From Blasia pusilla (lineage: Eukaryota > Marchantiophyta > Marchantiopsida > Blasiales), in assembly GCA_050084515.1 (NCBI GenBank), contig CM114273.1:21514001-21578000 (forward strand): 64,000 nt of DNA, in the 5' to 3' direction. This document shows, in pieces, positions 35,301-47,300 of the stretch. The notes beneath the pieces were generated by a model that was not told the origin of the DNA, made no database searches, and saw only the letters and a program-made list of their open reading frames with translations. Position 1 is the stretch's first letter. Each line of letters starts with the position of its first letter. The position numbers were made by a program, and so were the translations under genes.

Positions 35301-37228
35301 ACCGAAGGAGGAACCGACACGTGTAGTCACGGATCGGGACGAGCGCAAACATCGGCTACGGAGAGTAGCGATGCGGGACAAGAACTACTCGTGAAGAGCA
35401 GAAGAAGAGAGAAGATGCACTTCGATAAAAACGAGTGATGGAAAACCCATCGGAAGTACAGAAGAGGGGAACTCAAAGAGTCAAAACCTGAAGGCCACAA
35501 CAAGACCAGAAAAGGAAGAAGAAGAAGTGAGTCATCGTCCCATAGCGAAACGAAATGAAATCACATCACGGGTGAGTCAGCAAATGTTTGGAGGCAGCGG
35601 TATGGTTCGGCGGCGGACGGATATGCGTGGATGCGCGGGAAGCGGGAAACCTTGCGGACTAAAACTTAAGAAAAAAAACCATTTTTATCCACTTTGTTTT
35701 TGCGGATTAGAACGGCTTCGGAGACGGACGCAGCGCCGTATTCTACCGAGCGCGAGAATGCAGACAGTCGATGATGCATGGACCGATTTGCAGGAGGGCA
35801 GTCGTGTTTAGCGTGTCTGCGGAAGAGGAAAGGAAGAGAGTAGATGTAGAGGGGAGAGAGAACTCACATCGTCGCGAGAGAGACGAACAGAACTGCCGGA
35901 GAAAGTGCGGAGACTTTGAGAGCATCACCTCCCGCATTGCGTGTACCTATGGATTGGTAATACGCGGCGACCAGTTTCTCCATCGGGGAGAGACCAGCCA
36001 TGGTGCTCTCCCACTCTAGCAAGCACATGACGAACATCTGTAGCACCGTGAGGACAACGAATGCTGCCAGCAACCACATGGTTTGGCACCTCGGAAACAA
36101 GTACGCGAAGCATCGTCTGGGATGTCGAAGAAGGTAGCCATAGACTGCCTGCTTGTCATCGTCGCGTCGCGTTTTTGCGCGTAGATATTGCATCCACACC
36201 AGAAACCTCAAGAAGGGGCCGTAGAGGGAGTTGCCGAGCGCCGCAGCAGTGCTATACAACAGTAGGAGAGGGGCGGAGGTTCGAAATCGCTGCATGCTGT
36301 CGTTGGTCATGGGGTATCCTGCGTTGGAGAACGTCGAAAAGGTGCTGAAGAGCGCGTAGAATGCCTGGTTGATGTGCTTCTCCTTCAAAGACCGGACATC
36401 CTGCCGAGAGGACGCCATGAGGAAATAGGAGATCACGTAAACGAACGCGATGAGGGAAGTCATAATGAAGAAAGATACCACCATCTGGCCCAAGGCGACC
36501 AGAGCTCTATATTCGACAGATCTCAGCGCTCGCTCCCTGTCCACAAACACGCTCTGATTCCACTCTGATTCGCAAACGACCCGTTCTGTGGCTCCCACAT
36601 CCGCATTTGGATCTCCCACTTCGTCAGCTCCTGCGCCACCTTTCACCTCCATAACTTCCGCAGGATTGCCATCTCGTTTCTCGTCGATTCCGAGCACCAC
36701 CGGCTCTGCAGAATTCTCGTGCGTCGCTGTGAGCCGCTCCTCGGATTTTCGACCATCTTGCCTTTCAGCAGTAGGCGGTGCACACTGCTTGATGCAAAGG
36801 CGGAAATAAAATACTCTTATCAGAAGTGGGAAAAGAGACGTCGAAATCGGGCTTCCGAAGACCATCAACACCATAAGCATGCTGTAGTGAAACGAGGTCA
36901 GTTCACTAGATCGCAGGCATTGGAGCCCGGTTGTTGATAATACCGACACGCAGGTGTAGAGGGCGTTTACGAAGGTGATGCGCTTGGAAGTCGTCAGAGG
37001 GACGGACCACAGAACGAGTGCCCCCAAAAACGCCAGGAGGATGTAGTAGGCGACATGGAGACGGTAGAAGGTGACATACTTCTCCACCCACGGCCACCTA
37101 CGGACCCTGAAGACCGTGCTCCCCGCACTCTTCACTTTCAATTCGGTGAAGGCTTGCAAACGAGAACTTGTCGCTCCGTCCGGCATCCCCATCGTACATC
37201 CAACTGGAGCTCCTGTTTTACCTCGCAT
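32346..37228 (-). CDS. HKT: HKT-type sodium/potassium transporter (Trk/HKT family), possibly damaged
   Basis: Three exons on the minus strand: 37228-35868, 35264-35016 and 32802-32346, giving about 688 codons. Exon 1 starts at the first Met after an in-frame TGA and has three membrane-pore-membrane units: P-loop 1 VSVLSTTGLQ, P-loop 2 STFSNAGY and P-loop 3 GTRNAGG. A long hydrophilic loop lies between the first two. Exon 2 (YLSAYPSFLS, then DPLNFAIFKIIFEVV) matches the conserved HKT segment before P-loop 4. Exon 3 encodes P-loop 4 (AYGNIGLSKGY) and the Trk-like end MIFGHHRGLPNDID, plus an unusual tail of roughly 90 residues. Gly at all four filter positions is the type usually linked to K+ permeability. 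Both intron 1 splice sites are normal. Exon 3 has AT where the acceptor AG should be, so the full-length product is uncertain. The protein acts at the plasma membrane. Confidence 0.8.
32835..32866. repeat. AAAAG microsatellite
   Basis: About five AGAAA units lie just upstream (minus sense) of HKT exon 3. Read on the minus strand this is a TTTTC tract inside intron 2. Confidence 0.9.
33636..34014. mobile_element. hAT-like MITE copy A, in HKT intron 2
   Basis: About 379 bp with terminal inverted repeats related to CAAGGTTGCA...TGCAACTATG. Flanking 8 bp are similar (CAACTGAA and TAACTCAT, 5 of 8). It is GC-rich within an AT-rich intron. Internal blocks (GGACATATCCATG, GGACTTATATATGTCTCTAG) match copies B and C. 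No transposase is present. Confidence 0.7.
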
Positions 37229-38357
37229 TCTTCTCCGAGGTTCCTTTTCACATCACATTCTTGTCCACTACCATCGTCATGGATGAGAATCATTCCAGCT
37301 TCTGGATTTTGTTGGCCGACTCTCTAGCTCACCGGTGCCGAAAGATGGGATTCTCACGAAATGCTGCATGTACGCAGACAATACACAAAAAGGTTCAATA
37401 GACGCAGGAAGCCGGGACCGAAATCTCGATGATCCGAGAGTCCGGCTACTCTACACACGTCTGCATCGACTGACAGAAGGAGCCGTCTCGCGCTGGAGTC
37501 CGTTCTCTGTGTGGAGGAGTCTCAGTAGCTCTGTTCTCTACATTTACCATCGGAGACTCTCTGAGCCTCTCCCACGGGAATCGACAGAAACACGGAGAGG
37601 ACGCACAAAAGCCTAAGGTTTTCGGCGAACAGAGAGACTCAACGATGCTTTCAGGTATGTAGAACTCCCACGAAGCAATCTGTCCGCTCGACGGGCCTTC
37701 AATCGATCGACCAACCAGTCAGTCAATCACGTACCATGAACTTTCGAGAACGGGCGATGTGGGCGCCATCACAGAAGATGTACATCTGAATCTGTGGAAG
37801 AATGACCCAAGAATCGGTCGACTTGAGAACGAGGAACAATCTGTAAACGTTTTGCTTCGCTCCATCCAAGCCGATGGAACTCTGCTCACTTCAGCGGAGT
37901 CCACCGACATATACATGTTGGTGGACTTCGCTCATTGACATGTCTATCGTCAACCGTGTCTTAGGAGACTTCCAGATTCCTGTTCGAAAAACGCCACTTC
38001 TAACGTAGGTATAGATAGAGCCGGGGCACCAAAAACCGGTCGATATCCAACACTATTTTGGTACTGGACCCAAAAAAGAGCACTTTAATGTGTAGAACGT
38101 TCCCGAGCCGAAGGCAATGGATGTTTTACACATGGAATATCACATCGTCACGAAACGTAGGATTCGAAGGTCGACTTTAGCATCATTCAAAGAGGATGCC
38201 GTGACAGGTAGAGATTCCGATTCAACTACAAACAGGAACTTGAAACGATCGACTTCGAGGAGATGCGATCGATGATCGATCACCCACCTGGGTGGAGGGT
38301 GGGTCCGTTGGTACATTCAAGCAAATCATTCGTATACTGTGCCTGCGATCCAGCCAT

Positions 38358-38388
<31 letters not shown>

Positions 38389-41300
38389 ACTCCGTGTATA
38401 ACTCTCACACTTCCAGAATCGGACTCCAGAAATGTCGTCGAAGTGGGTTGTCTTTGGTAATCAAAGTGCCATCAGCTTAGCTTGCATAGGTCGATCTGCG
38501 AATTATTCTCACTGGCATGGTTAGATGCAAACGAGAGCCGACGATCCAATCGAGCGATCGATCTTGAATTACTGCGATTTCATTGGATACAACTACAGAA
38601 AGGGGTCCTGCAGCTTTCGGATAGACATGGAGGATTAGATGCAGCTATTATATCGAATAACGTGAGTGGCACCCGCTTCCGAGTAAAGTTTATGCCAAGC
38701 TGCACCGTGTTCAGGGCAACGCTCCGAAACTGGCGGCGTCTCCACAGTTATTGCTCCGATAAATCCATGTGCATAGCCGAGCTCCACAGAAAACTCAGAC
38801 GCAGACTTTGGTACTATGTCAGACGGCTCAGACTGTGGATGCGAACAGAAGTAACCCTTGCTGCCGGGCCGGGAACACCGGTCGTGGCAGACTTCGCCAC
38901 CAGATGAAAGAGGTTTTCACTCTTGTGGTCTGTGTGAAAACCGCTGAGATTCTAGGAGTTACACCTAAACAGATCGCACCCGCAACATCTGTAGTATCAT
39001 TTACCGACGTAAAAGACACTCGGGAACATTTGACATTGAGGTCAGGTTTATACCGTTTCTGCCATCAGATTGATCGTAGATACTTGGCCAGCGTGCCATC
39101 CAGTCGGGTTCTCGATGCGCTGTAATTCGTCCTACATATCTGCGAGCGATGTCGGGTCGATCATAGACTCACCAAGTCTCTACAGAACGCAGAAAGTGAT
39201 GTGAACCTACACGCACATTTTCGATCCTACATGGCTAAAACCGCGAAGCGGATTGATTTTCCAGTTCATCTCCTCACTCGGATCAGAGTCTCGATTCGTC
39301 GTTCAACTCAAGGGGTTGCAATCGACCTTCAAGTCAAACACCAGTAGAGCCAGTCTGACGGATTCCAATCAGAAGTGTGCACCTGATGTAGTTGGACCCG
39401 AACGTTGTGATTTCAGGAATTCGATCAGGATCAGGTTTGCAGATTACCGTCCATCCCTGAGGCGGTAGATTTACAGTCGAAGGTGGGCCATAAGTTAGCA
39501 ACTCTTTTGAACTCATGGCGCTATAGCTCGCAGTTGATGACTAAAATCGTGTCTCTACCTAGCCCTGGGAAATTACATGTGCGAACTAGTTAGTCTGCAA
39601 GGTAAGTCGGACGCAACTGTCACAATCGCGAAAAGTGTTGATCGACCTTCGGATCCAGTTTCCGACATCAGAAAATCAAGATCATCGTATCATCGTCCTT
39701 ACCGGATACTGTTTAAATGGGGAAAACTGGGCCCGAGTTTCTTGCTCGCCTTATAAGTCTTAGAAATCGTACATCTCCAAGAAGTTGAAGTCAGTTTCCT
39801 CGATCCCACACCAATTACAAGACGTCAGGTGAAGAGAAACTATGAACCACTGTCGGGCAGCCCGCAGATACGACCGTCGACTGGTTAGTTCTCCCGGGAG
39901 CTTCCTGGCCATTGCACGCAACAGTTCGTCCGTCACACGAAGATAAATAAATACCAGTTCACCGAATTTGGAATTTGGAGTGAGTAGCCCGAGTCCGAGG
40001 AGCTGAAATTCAAGCATACTTCATATGAACAAACAAACAAATAAATAAATGAAACATGAATCTATCTTTGAACCTACTTTCCTATCGCCGAACTCCTCGG
40101 GTAGATCTGCTCGGTTACGAATCAAAAGATGAGTCGGAGGTTCGACTGCAGCTTTCGCCCGCATGAAAACCAGTACTGCACGTAACATACTTCGGGCGAC
40201 TCGAGCTGGAAGTGAGGTCAGTGGAGTCCGGTCATCGGGTCTGCATCCCAAACAGTGTGATCGAGTGTGTCTGCCGGAGCTCACGGTACGACTTCTTAAG
40301 AACCGAGATGGAAAACACACGCATTAGCCTGCATTGCCGAGGAGCCGGTCCACGGAGCAGATGAGATTTATCAAAAGAAGGGATCACGGAATGATGGCCC
40401 GGGCCAGGCCAGGAGAGCCGCCGTCACGACTACCAGATCTGTGTAAAATCTGCTACACGTGCCGATCGGCCGCTATCGAATTGTAGTGAGCTCAGCGGAT
40501 TTTCGAACGTCCCGGCCCAGCGACACGTATCTCTCACAAAACATTGCCTTGGGCGCCGGCTCTCCTCCTCACGTTCGGATCAGACTCGCCGCACTCTGGG
40601 AAAACGCTCACCGGCCCGCGAAATTGACGGGAGTGCTGTATGAACTTACTTGGCCGTAACCGAGCAACCACGACGCCCGCCTGCAAACCCAAAACGCACC
40701 GTGCCTGTCGTCGTTCCTAGGGCTCTTTCCAGAACGAGTTCGTGTCCGCATTCGGATGTTCCACAGTCTCACTCGCTCGCTGCGATACCATTGCTCCACG
40801 TCACGCCGACTCATCCCGTCCTGTCCTGTCCTGTGTTGTGCACTACTCAGTGTACCGTGCTGTGCTGTGCTGTGCTGTCCTGTCCTGCCCTCTCTCGTCC
40901 CAGAGCTAACATGTTCCTCTGTGTTGTAACTTGTAAGTTGGCCGCTTGCCCCCACCCCATCGGCATGGTCGAACGAGGGACTGACTGATCATCGTCCTGT
41001 CGCGAAATACGAGTGGTGTAGTTCAGTCACTCACGTTGGTTGCTGGCTTTCTTCACAGTTTCATGGGCGAGTCGCGTGGGAAGAGGAAGAGATCTCGTAG
41101 TGTACAGCATCCAACCCGACAAGGAAACCGTCCAAAAGAAAAGAAGAAGAATTCTTACATTTTTCTTTTCCCGTACGAGAAGCTGGACTATACAGGCTCC
41201 TATAAAACTACACTAGTTGGTACCGGTGTCCCGCACTGGTCAAGGAGAGTCCTCTCCTTCTCTATTTACATTTAGACCCTCAATTATTACAAGTGACATG

Positions 41301-43685
41301 TGTCGGAACTTGAGAACACTAGAAAGGACAGGTGTCAAATAGGGAAATGTTCGTGGCTGAAACAAACATACCCACCATCGTAGAATTGTGCATAGGGAAC
41401 GACGACATACTGAACGAAGGGATCCGTCGCGAAAAGTGGGAGTTTTCTATCGTATCACACGAACGTATCATTTATGAGAAGAGCACGAAACATAAAGAAT
41501 GGAATGAGAGGTCAAGCTTAAAGCCGTCCACTCTACCACGGTGGGTATATATTTCTAGGTGGACTACTCGGGAAATCTGGAGGTCGGTGATACGATAAGG
41601 ATCCCCGACGAGATAAATGTGTACGTTCAGTTTTGAAGACATCACGACGGCCGTGGCTTTTTACGTGCATTTTTTGTTATTCGTTCGTGGCAACGATTCA
41701 AAACCAACTCCACCACGCAATTCGTCTTTTCTTGTGGCCAACATTTCTCGACACCGTTGCGCTAAGAAACTTTCTCCCTCTCCTCGCGCACTTATCACTC
41801 ATCTCCACATCCGATAACTTGCACGAATTACCCATCATGAGCTGCTTCTAGCATCTAGAATTGGAATCGACTTTTCCTTTCCTTTCCCTCCCATGCTTAG
41901 TGTCTGTCACACCCATTCACGTTTGGAAGTTTTCAAGAGGATCTCTTTCGGAAATCTACCTTGCCCTTGTGGAACTACTACCTTTCCTGCCGTGGTATGC
42001 ACGTGGTTGGAATTGCAGCAAACCCCACTCTTTTTTTGGGAAGGTTTTTTATTTATTTTTATAAGTGTGGATTCCATTTCTGGGAAGAATCTTATTATCT
42101 TAACATGATTGATGCTCTTATGCGATGCATGCTCAAATAATAATAATAATAATGAAAAGTTATTAAAATTATTAAAACAAATCTTGAGAATATTATGAGA
42201 AAAATAAAAACGAGATATTAAAAAAGGGTAAGAATGTATGATAAGTAGAAATCACTTTATGAATTTAAAAAAAATTAAAATTTTTAAATAATTTTCATTA
42301 AGAAATGGAATTTCCCTACCTTGTTAGTAGTCAAAATTTGACATTTTCAGGAAAAGAAAAGCACAGGAAGAATTAGTTGGGATAAATTTAAAGAAAAATC
42401 CAGTTTCCATAATTTTTTCAAAATAAATTATTTGTTAAAAAACATGAAAGGGAAAAATAATAAAAATTTAATTACATTTAACTTCTATTCATAAAACTTA
42501 AGAAATTCAAAACAGAAAAAATCCCCTCCTCTCTTTGTACTCCTTCCTTCTCTTAACTTAAGTAATCCCCTTGGGCCCTCTCCGCCCGTATTTCTTGTTT
42601 TTTTAACTTAAATGGACAAATGGACAAATGTTGATTTCATACATGTCTTGAAAGGATATTGTCAGCATGAGGAGACTCCTCCTCTAAGTCCATCCTCTTT
42701 TAACAATATATATGAATGCATATTGGGTGGAATCCAAATCCATGCGGGCGTTGCGGGCTTCTTTTTAAATCCACATATTGTGACATTCACTTATTTTCAA
42801 CTTTTGACATTAGTAGCCCTGCGTTACTAGGGTCAAATTAAAGTGATTTTGCATGGAAATTAAAAATGACCGGGAAATGACCGGAAAGTGTGGTGTGGAG
42901 TAGCACCTCTCAAGATGTAGGCTTGAAAATATAGCAAAGTAAATAGAACATAATTTTACACGATATGTCATGAGCAAGTGTAATTAGGGATCCATAGGGG
43001 AATAAGAGGTGGAGCAACAAGAGAGAATATATGGCTCATAGTAGGGGCACACATAAATAAAGGAATGATAAGATCAATATGACAAATACCATTCCATTTC
43101 CCCCCCCACCTAACCACCTTTGAATCCAAAAGTCTATTAGTCTTCAATTCTAGTCTCTTCCTTGTATGAATTGTATGACTTTGCAATTTTAGACTAATAT
43201 TATTTCATGTCTCCCACATGTAACCACAAATCCCAAAGATATCATTTTCTTGTTGTTGATTTTACAAAGTGATGGGATAATTATAAAAAATAGTATTCCA
43301 TATGTACTCTACTTAACTACTATGTGGCATGGACTTATCCTAGTTGGGTGAAAGCAGGTGAAACGTAGGTGGAAGTAATTTTACAAATAATGGTGAAAGG
43401 GACCATAGTATTTTTTGTAATGTGCATGTAAGGGGGTAGCTAACAAATCATTGGGTGTAACTTTGATGTTAGGGTGTGTCACTTGGGGTCGTCCATGAAG
43501 GGGAACATCAATATGATGGGATGTCCAGAGCTCTCAATGACAGATAGTTCAAGAAATCAGGCATGTAAATTTGGATAGTCCCAATTACCTAAGGTTGCTA
43601 AACACTAATACACGACCACGTATATTCAAGAGACGTCTTGTCACCCTATTAGGATAGGAAGGGCACATCGAAAGCCATCAAATGT
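37229..43685. other. HKT upstream region and gene-free DNA
   Basis: 37.2-42.0 kb has near-neutral GC and should include the HKT promoter and leader. 42.06-43.68 kb is strongly AT-rich. Minus-strand frames at 40021-40320 and 39760-40017 and the many others are short and unlike known families. Microsatellites: CCAG repeats at 38350-38388, TGTCC/TGCTG repeats at about 40816-40888, AAT repeats at about 42137-42155. Confidence 0.45.
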
Positions 43686-43995
43686 CAAGGTTGCATGTGG
43701 AAAAAGTCCATATCCACGAACATATCCATCCTATGGAAGTATTTGTCTATATGGGTCCTAACTCCCTCTTCTTCCTCATCCCCCCCGCTTGCCGTCGTGA
43801 TCCATACTTTTCTATTTCTTCCTCCCTCCACCTCTATTACCTCCCGCTTTATTGCATTGCCCCTCCTTGCCTCGCCTTCCACCATAAGCTATAATTGTGG
43901 GCCCCACCGCTTGCGATCCTTATTGGTAGACATGTCCAAACTTTTTTGTTCATATCCTTCTTAGGGACCGACTTGTCTGTTTTTTAGCAACCATG
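43686..43995. mobile_element. hAT-like MITE copy B
   Basis: 310 bp starting CAAGGTTGCA and ending AGCAACCATG. The flanking 8-mers TCAAATGT (43678-43685) and TTGAATGT (43996-44003) match at 6 of 8. The internal TCCATATCCACGAACATATCC block matches copies A and C. No coding capacity. Confidence 0.8.
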
Positions 43996-44468
43996 TTGAA
44001 TGTTGAGGAAAATGTTGGTTGTCACCAAAGCCTACGGCCATCCACGGGGCCTACTTTGACTCTCCCAATTGAAATACTAAGGGAAGTCAAAGTAAGTCCT
44101 ACCGGTGAACTATTGACCCATGGGTGGCTATAGGCTTCAAGTACAACTAACATTTCCCCCAAGTGTTTAGATGGCTCTCGAGGTGCCCATCATGCCTTGA
44201 TTGGACCTTTCGTCCATCTCCGTGCATTGTCATTTATTAGTATGTAGCAACTTGAGGATTTTGGGACTATCCAAAATTACTTTTCTGATTCCGCGAGATT
44301 TTTCATAATCGAGAGCTACAGCCAACACATCACATTGATGTCCCCCTTCACGAGCAACTCCAAGTGACACGCCCTATTACTAGGTTGGTGTAATATGTAT
44401 GGTTATGTGAGAGAGAAAGGTAATACAACGAGGATTGTAGTAGATGACGTTTCATGTAGTGTGGAAAG

Positions 44469-44782
44469 AAAGGTTGCATATGCATGAAATTTGTGTCCAC
44501 GGACATGTGGATGTCCGTGGACTTAAGTCTGTCCTATAGAAGGACTTGTCAATGTAGGCCCCGCATCCCCTGTCTTTCTCACCCCCCATTGCCTTCATGA
44601 TCTGCACTTTTTCGTTTCTTTTTTCTCCCACCTCCATTCCTTTCCTCCTTATTGCCCGCCCACCTTGGTCCTGCCTTCCACCATGAACTATAAGTGTGGG
44701 CCTCACCTTTTGTAGACCATGTCCAAACTTGTCCGTCCATGTCCATCCTAGGGATGGACTTGTCTATTTTTGTGCAACCATG
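44469..44782. mobile_element. hAT-like MITE copy C with intact 8 bp target duplication
   Basis: 314 bp from AAAGGTTGCA to TGCAACCATG, flanked on both sides by GTGGAAAG (44461-44468 and 44783-44790). Subterminal palindromes include GTCCACGGACATGTGGATG. An exact 8 bp duplication and CA(A/T)GG-type ends point to the hAT superfamily. No transposase is present. Confidence 0.85.
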
Positions 44783-44949
44783 GTGGAAAGTGCTAAAATG
44801 GAAGGGAATGATTAATGTAAAGAGACTTGAGAGTTAACTTTCTAATGTTTGTGACCTTTTCAACTAATTGGATACAAGTTTAATAATAATAGTATACTTG
44901 TATCGGAGGTGGTGGACCTGCCCTCGGGGTAGGAGCTTGGGACGTACCC

Positions 44950-45400
44950 CACTTAGTCATGGCATGCTGCAAAGACAAAGTTGGTGAGTATGCTAGCGAT
45001 AGAGCGAGCCATGATCACACCAGGTGTAGTGTTGTTGGATAACCGAGTGGGAGTGTTTCGCTTGGTTAGTCCCATAGGTACGGTGTACCTCATGCAGCAC
45101 GTCTTACTTGATTGAGGAGCGTAGCCCTTGATGTTAGGGAAGGCGGCGTGTTTGGCGTCACATTTACAGAAAGGTGACATTGAGCGTTGTCCCTTCTAGA
45201 TACACACCTCTATTGGGGGAGTATCACCCACGCATGGAGTGCAGTCGAGCTCGTGAGGCAGGCGTCGAGCCGTGCCTATGTTTTGGAGCAGACACATTCA
45301 GATGAAAGTCGTACTTTTTGAGTGGAAAATTCATATCTTTGGGTACCATACTTGTTGTGTGGCAACATTTGGAGCAGGGTACAAGAGTGTTAGATCTCTT
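44950..45400 (+). pseudogene. Ty3 protease fragment, copy C
   Basis: Frames read VVLLDNRVGVFRLVSPIG, then HVLLD-stop-GA, then PLMLGKAACLA and ERCPF. This is a block-by-block match to copy A's protease region, with the catalytic DSGA interrupted by a stop. Confidence 0.85.
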
Positions 45401-45769
45401 CAGAGGGATCAACACAGCAAATAGCTGCAGTGTTGAAGTATTGCGGGTATGACGGCACCGATGGTGCTAGATGTGTGCAGAGTAGTAGATCATGCCAGGT
45501 AGATATGTGTGTGCTATCTAGCGTTAGGGGGATCCAATTGCTAACTAGGGGAGTGGTTTTGGGTTCTTGATGTATATGCGTGAGTGTATTTCGTTTATGA
45601 GTGGATCGACCCGTATGTTGGAAAGATCAGTGTTTTATGGTGTGTAGATGTGACCAACGTCGTTGACTGTGGTCAATTGGACTAGGCAAGCCGCGGGTAG
45701 CCTTTCCCATATTTGTTAGTTTTTCCGCTTCCTATCCATATAAGGAGGCTGGTTCTGGCTTGGTTTGGG

Positions 45770-47060
45770 ATGACTAGGCGAAGTGGTTGATGGAGCCCAA
45801 CGTCGATGAGCAAGACTAAGCGATGGGATTTCCCACAAGAGTGACGACAATATTGTCACTATCAGAGGCATCAAGACGTCACGTCTAAGGTCAAGAAATG
45901 GACCTGAACTTCTTGACATGGTTTATTAGCTTAGGAGTGGCTAAGAAGCGTCGGATGAGGTTGCAACAAGTCACAACAGTTGCGTTGGTGAGCCCCATGC
46001 CTACCGAGACGGTTCAAGTAGTGGCCATGGCTAGGGATGAGATTCGAGGAGATCAAAATAGTAGGGATGAGCAAGAGAGATACCCTTGGACTTCTTGGGA
46101 TATTTTATAGGTATGCTGGGAGACGACAACCACAATGTCGTATATGGTCATGCACACCGAGGAGATGAGAGTTGGAGTTGGTAGTAGGGGGTCAATTAAG
46201 ACCAGCTAGGGATACGTGCACCAAAGGGTCGTACAATAGTCACGATGGGTACTTGGGAGCCATATATAGGCCCTAAGTTAAAAAAAGGAGATTGGTGCCA
46301 AATACATAAGTTCCTTAAGAGCCATAAGAACAACTTTGCATTTAGTATGCATGATTTGAAGGATCCGCCTTGAGTCGTCTAGTGACACGCCGATCTTCTA
46401 CTGATTCTACAGGTACAATGATAAAAATAGGACCTTGATTCAGAGTAGGAATATGGAGTTGGTTGGAGGAAAACTAGTGGAGATGTTGCATGGAGAGTAA
46501 GCATCTGCTAATCTCATGCCCGCCAAGAAGCATGTGCATGGAAACTAGACAGATAAGTGGATGTGTGGAGACTACCGAGCTATCAATCAACAGACGAAGT
46601 ACGATAGCTACACCATGCCTACTCCTAAGGAGATCTTTCATGCTATAGGGCATGCAAAGGTCTTCATTTCATTGGATCTCTAAGTCAGATACTATGACAT
46701 GCCTATCGGATTGGAGGATTGGTAGAAGATGGCATTTTAGGGCACTGATCCTTATGGGAAGGATTGTTTGTATTAGATATGGTTCTTACCATTTTGGTTA
46801 AAGAATGCCCCGACAAAGTTTCAGAGGGTCATCGATAGAATGTTGGCCAGTCTTGATTTTGTGAGATGTTATATTGATGATATCGTAGTCCTTAGCGCCG
46901 TGTTTGAGGAGCATGAGCGACATTTGGAGGAGGTGTTCCGACGATTGCAAGTACATGGGCTGAAGCTATATCCAGGCAAGTGCAAGATTATTCTTCTATA
47001 ACTAATAGGGTACTTTGGATCATACAATATACCTAGGTGGTCTTGGTATTCAATAGACAA
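45770..47060 (+). pseudogene. Ty3 linker and reverse transcriptase palm, copy C
   Basis: The linker keeps MDLNFLTWFISLG (start 45898). The polymerase reads DKWMCGDYRAINQQTKYDSY, then PTPKEIFHAIGHAKVFISLDL, then a stop and damaged sequence, then LKNAPTKFQRVIDRML and CYIDDIVVLSAVFEEHERHL. The YIDD catalytic motif and the NAPxxFQ block are intact, but at least four in-frame stops are present. The palm missing from copy B is retained here. Confidence 0.9.
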
Positions 47061-47148
47061 AGATAGAGGCTATCTCATGCATTATAGATGTGAGTTGAGT
47101 TCGTGCATTCATGGAATTGGAAAACTTTTATCGATGGTACATAAGTCC

Positions 47149-47231
47149 AAGGTTTTATTTTGATTGCAAAGCCACTAACCTTGCTAACCAAGGTTTTAGT
47201 TTGATTGCGAAGCCACTAACCTTGCTGATCG
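47149..47231. repeat. 41 bp tandem duplication in Ty3 copy C
   Basis: AAGGTTTTA(T/G)TTTGATTGC with the following GCCACTAACCTTGCT occurs twice in a row (47149-47189 and 47190-47231). It duplicates part of the RT connection. Confidence 0.85.
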
Positions 47232-47300
47232 ATGTATGTTGTCTAGCGATGTATATGCGCATGACAATTATCAAGTCTTTTAAGATGGATAGATGAGTTT

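Larger units (their letters stand above)
44940..47300 (+). mobile_element. Ty3-type LTR retrotransposon, decayed copy C
   Basis: Same family as A and B. The order is a protease fragment (44.95-45.4 kb), an inserted arm repeat (about 45.56-45.66 kb), a linker (45.77-46.1 kb), the reverse transcriptase palm (46.5-47.05 kb) and the start of the connection (to about 47.2 kb). Many stops. No RNase H or integrase follows. Confidence 0.85.

Noticed and set aside
38350-38388. CCAG array as CRISPR-like repeat
   Set aside because: A continuous 4 bp microsatellite without spacers, in a eukaryotic genome.
39760-40320. Two adjacent minus-strand frames upstream of HKT
   Set aside because: They look protein-like in parts but show no family motif, no clear splice junction and no start context.
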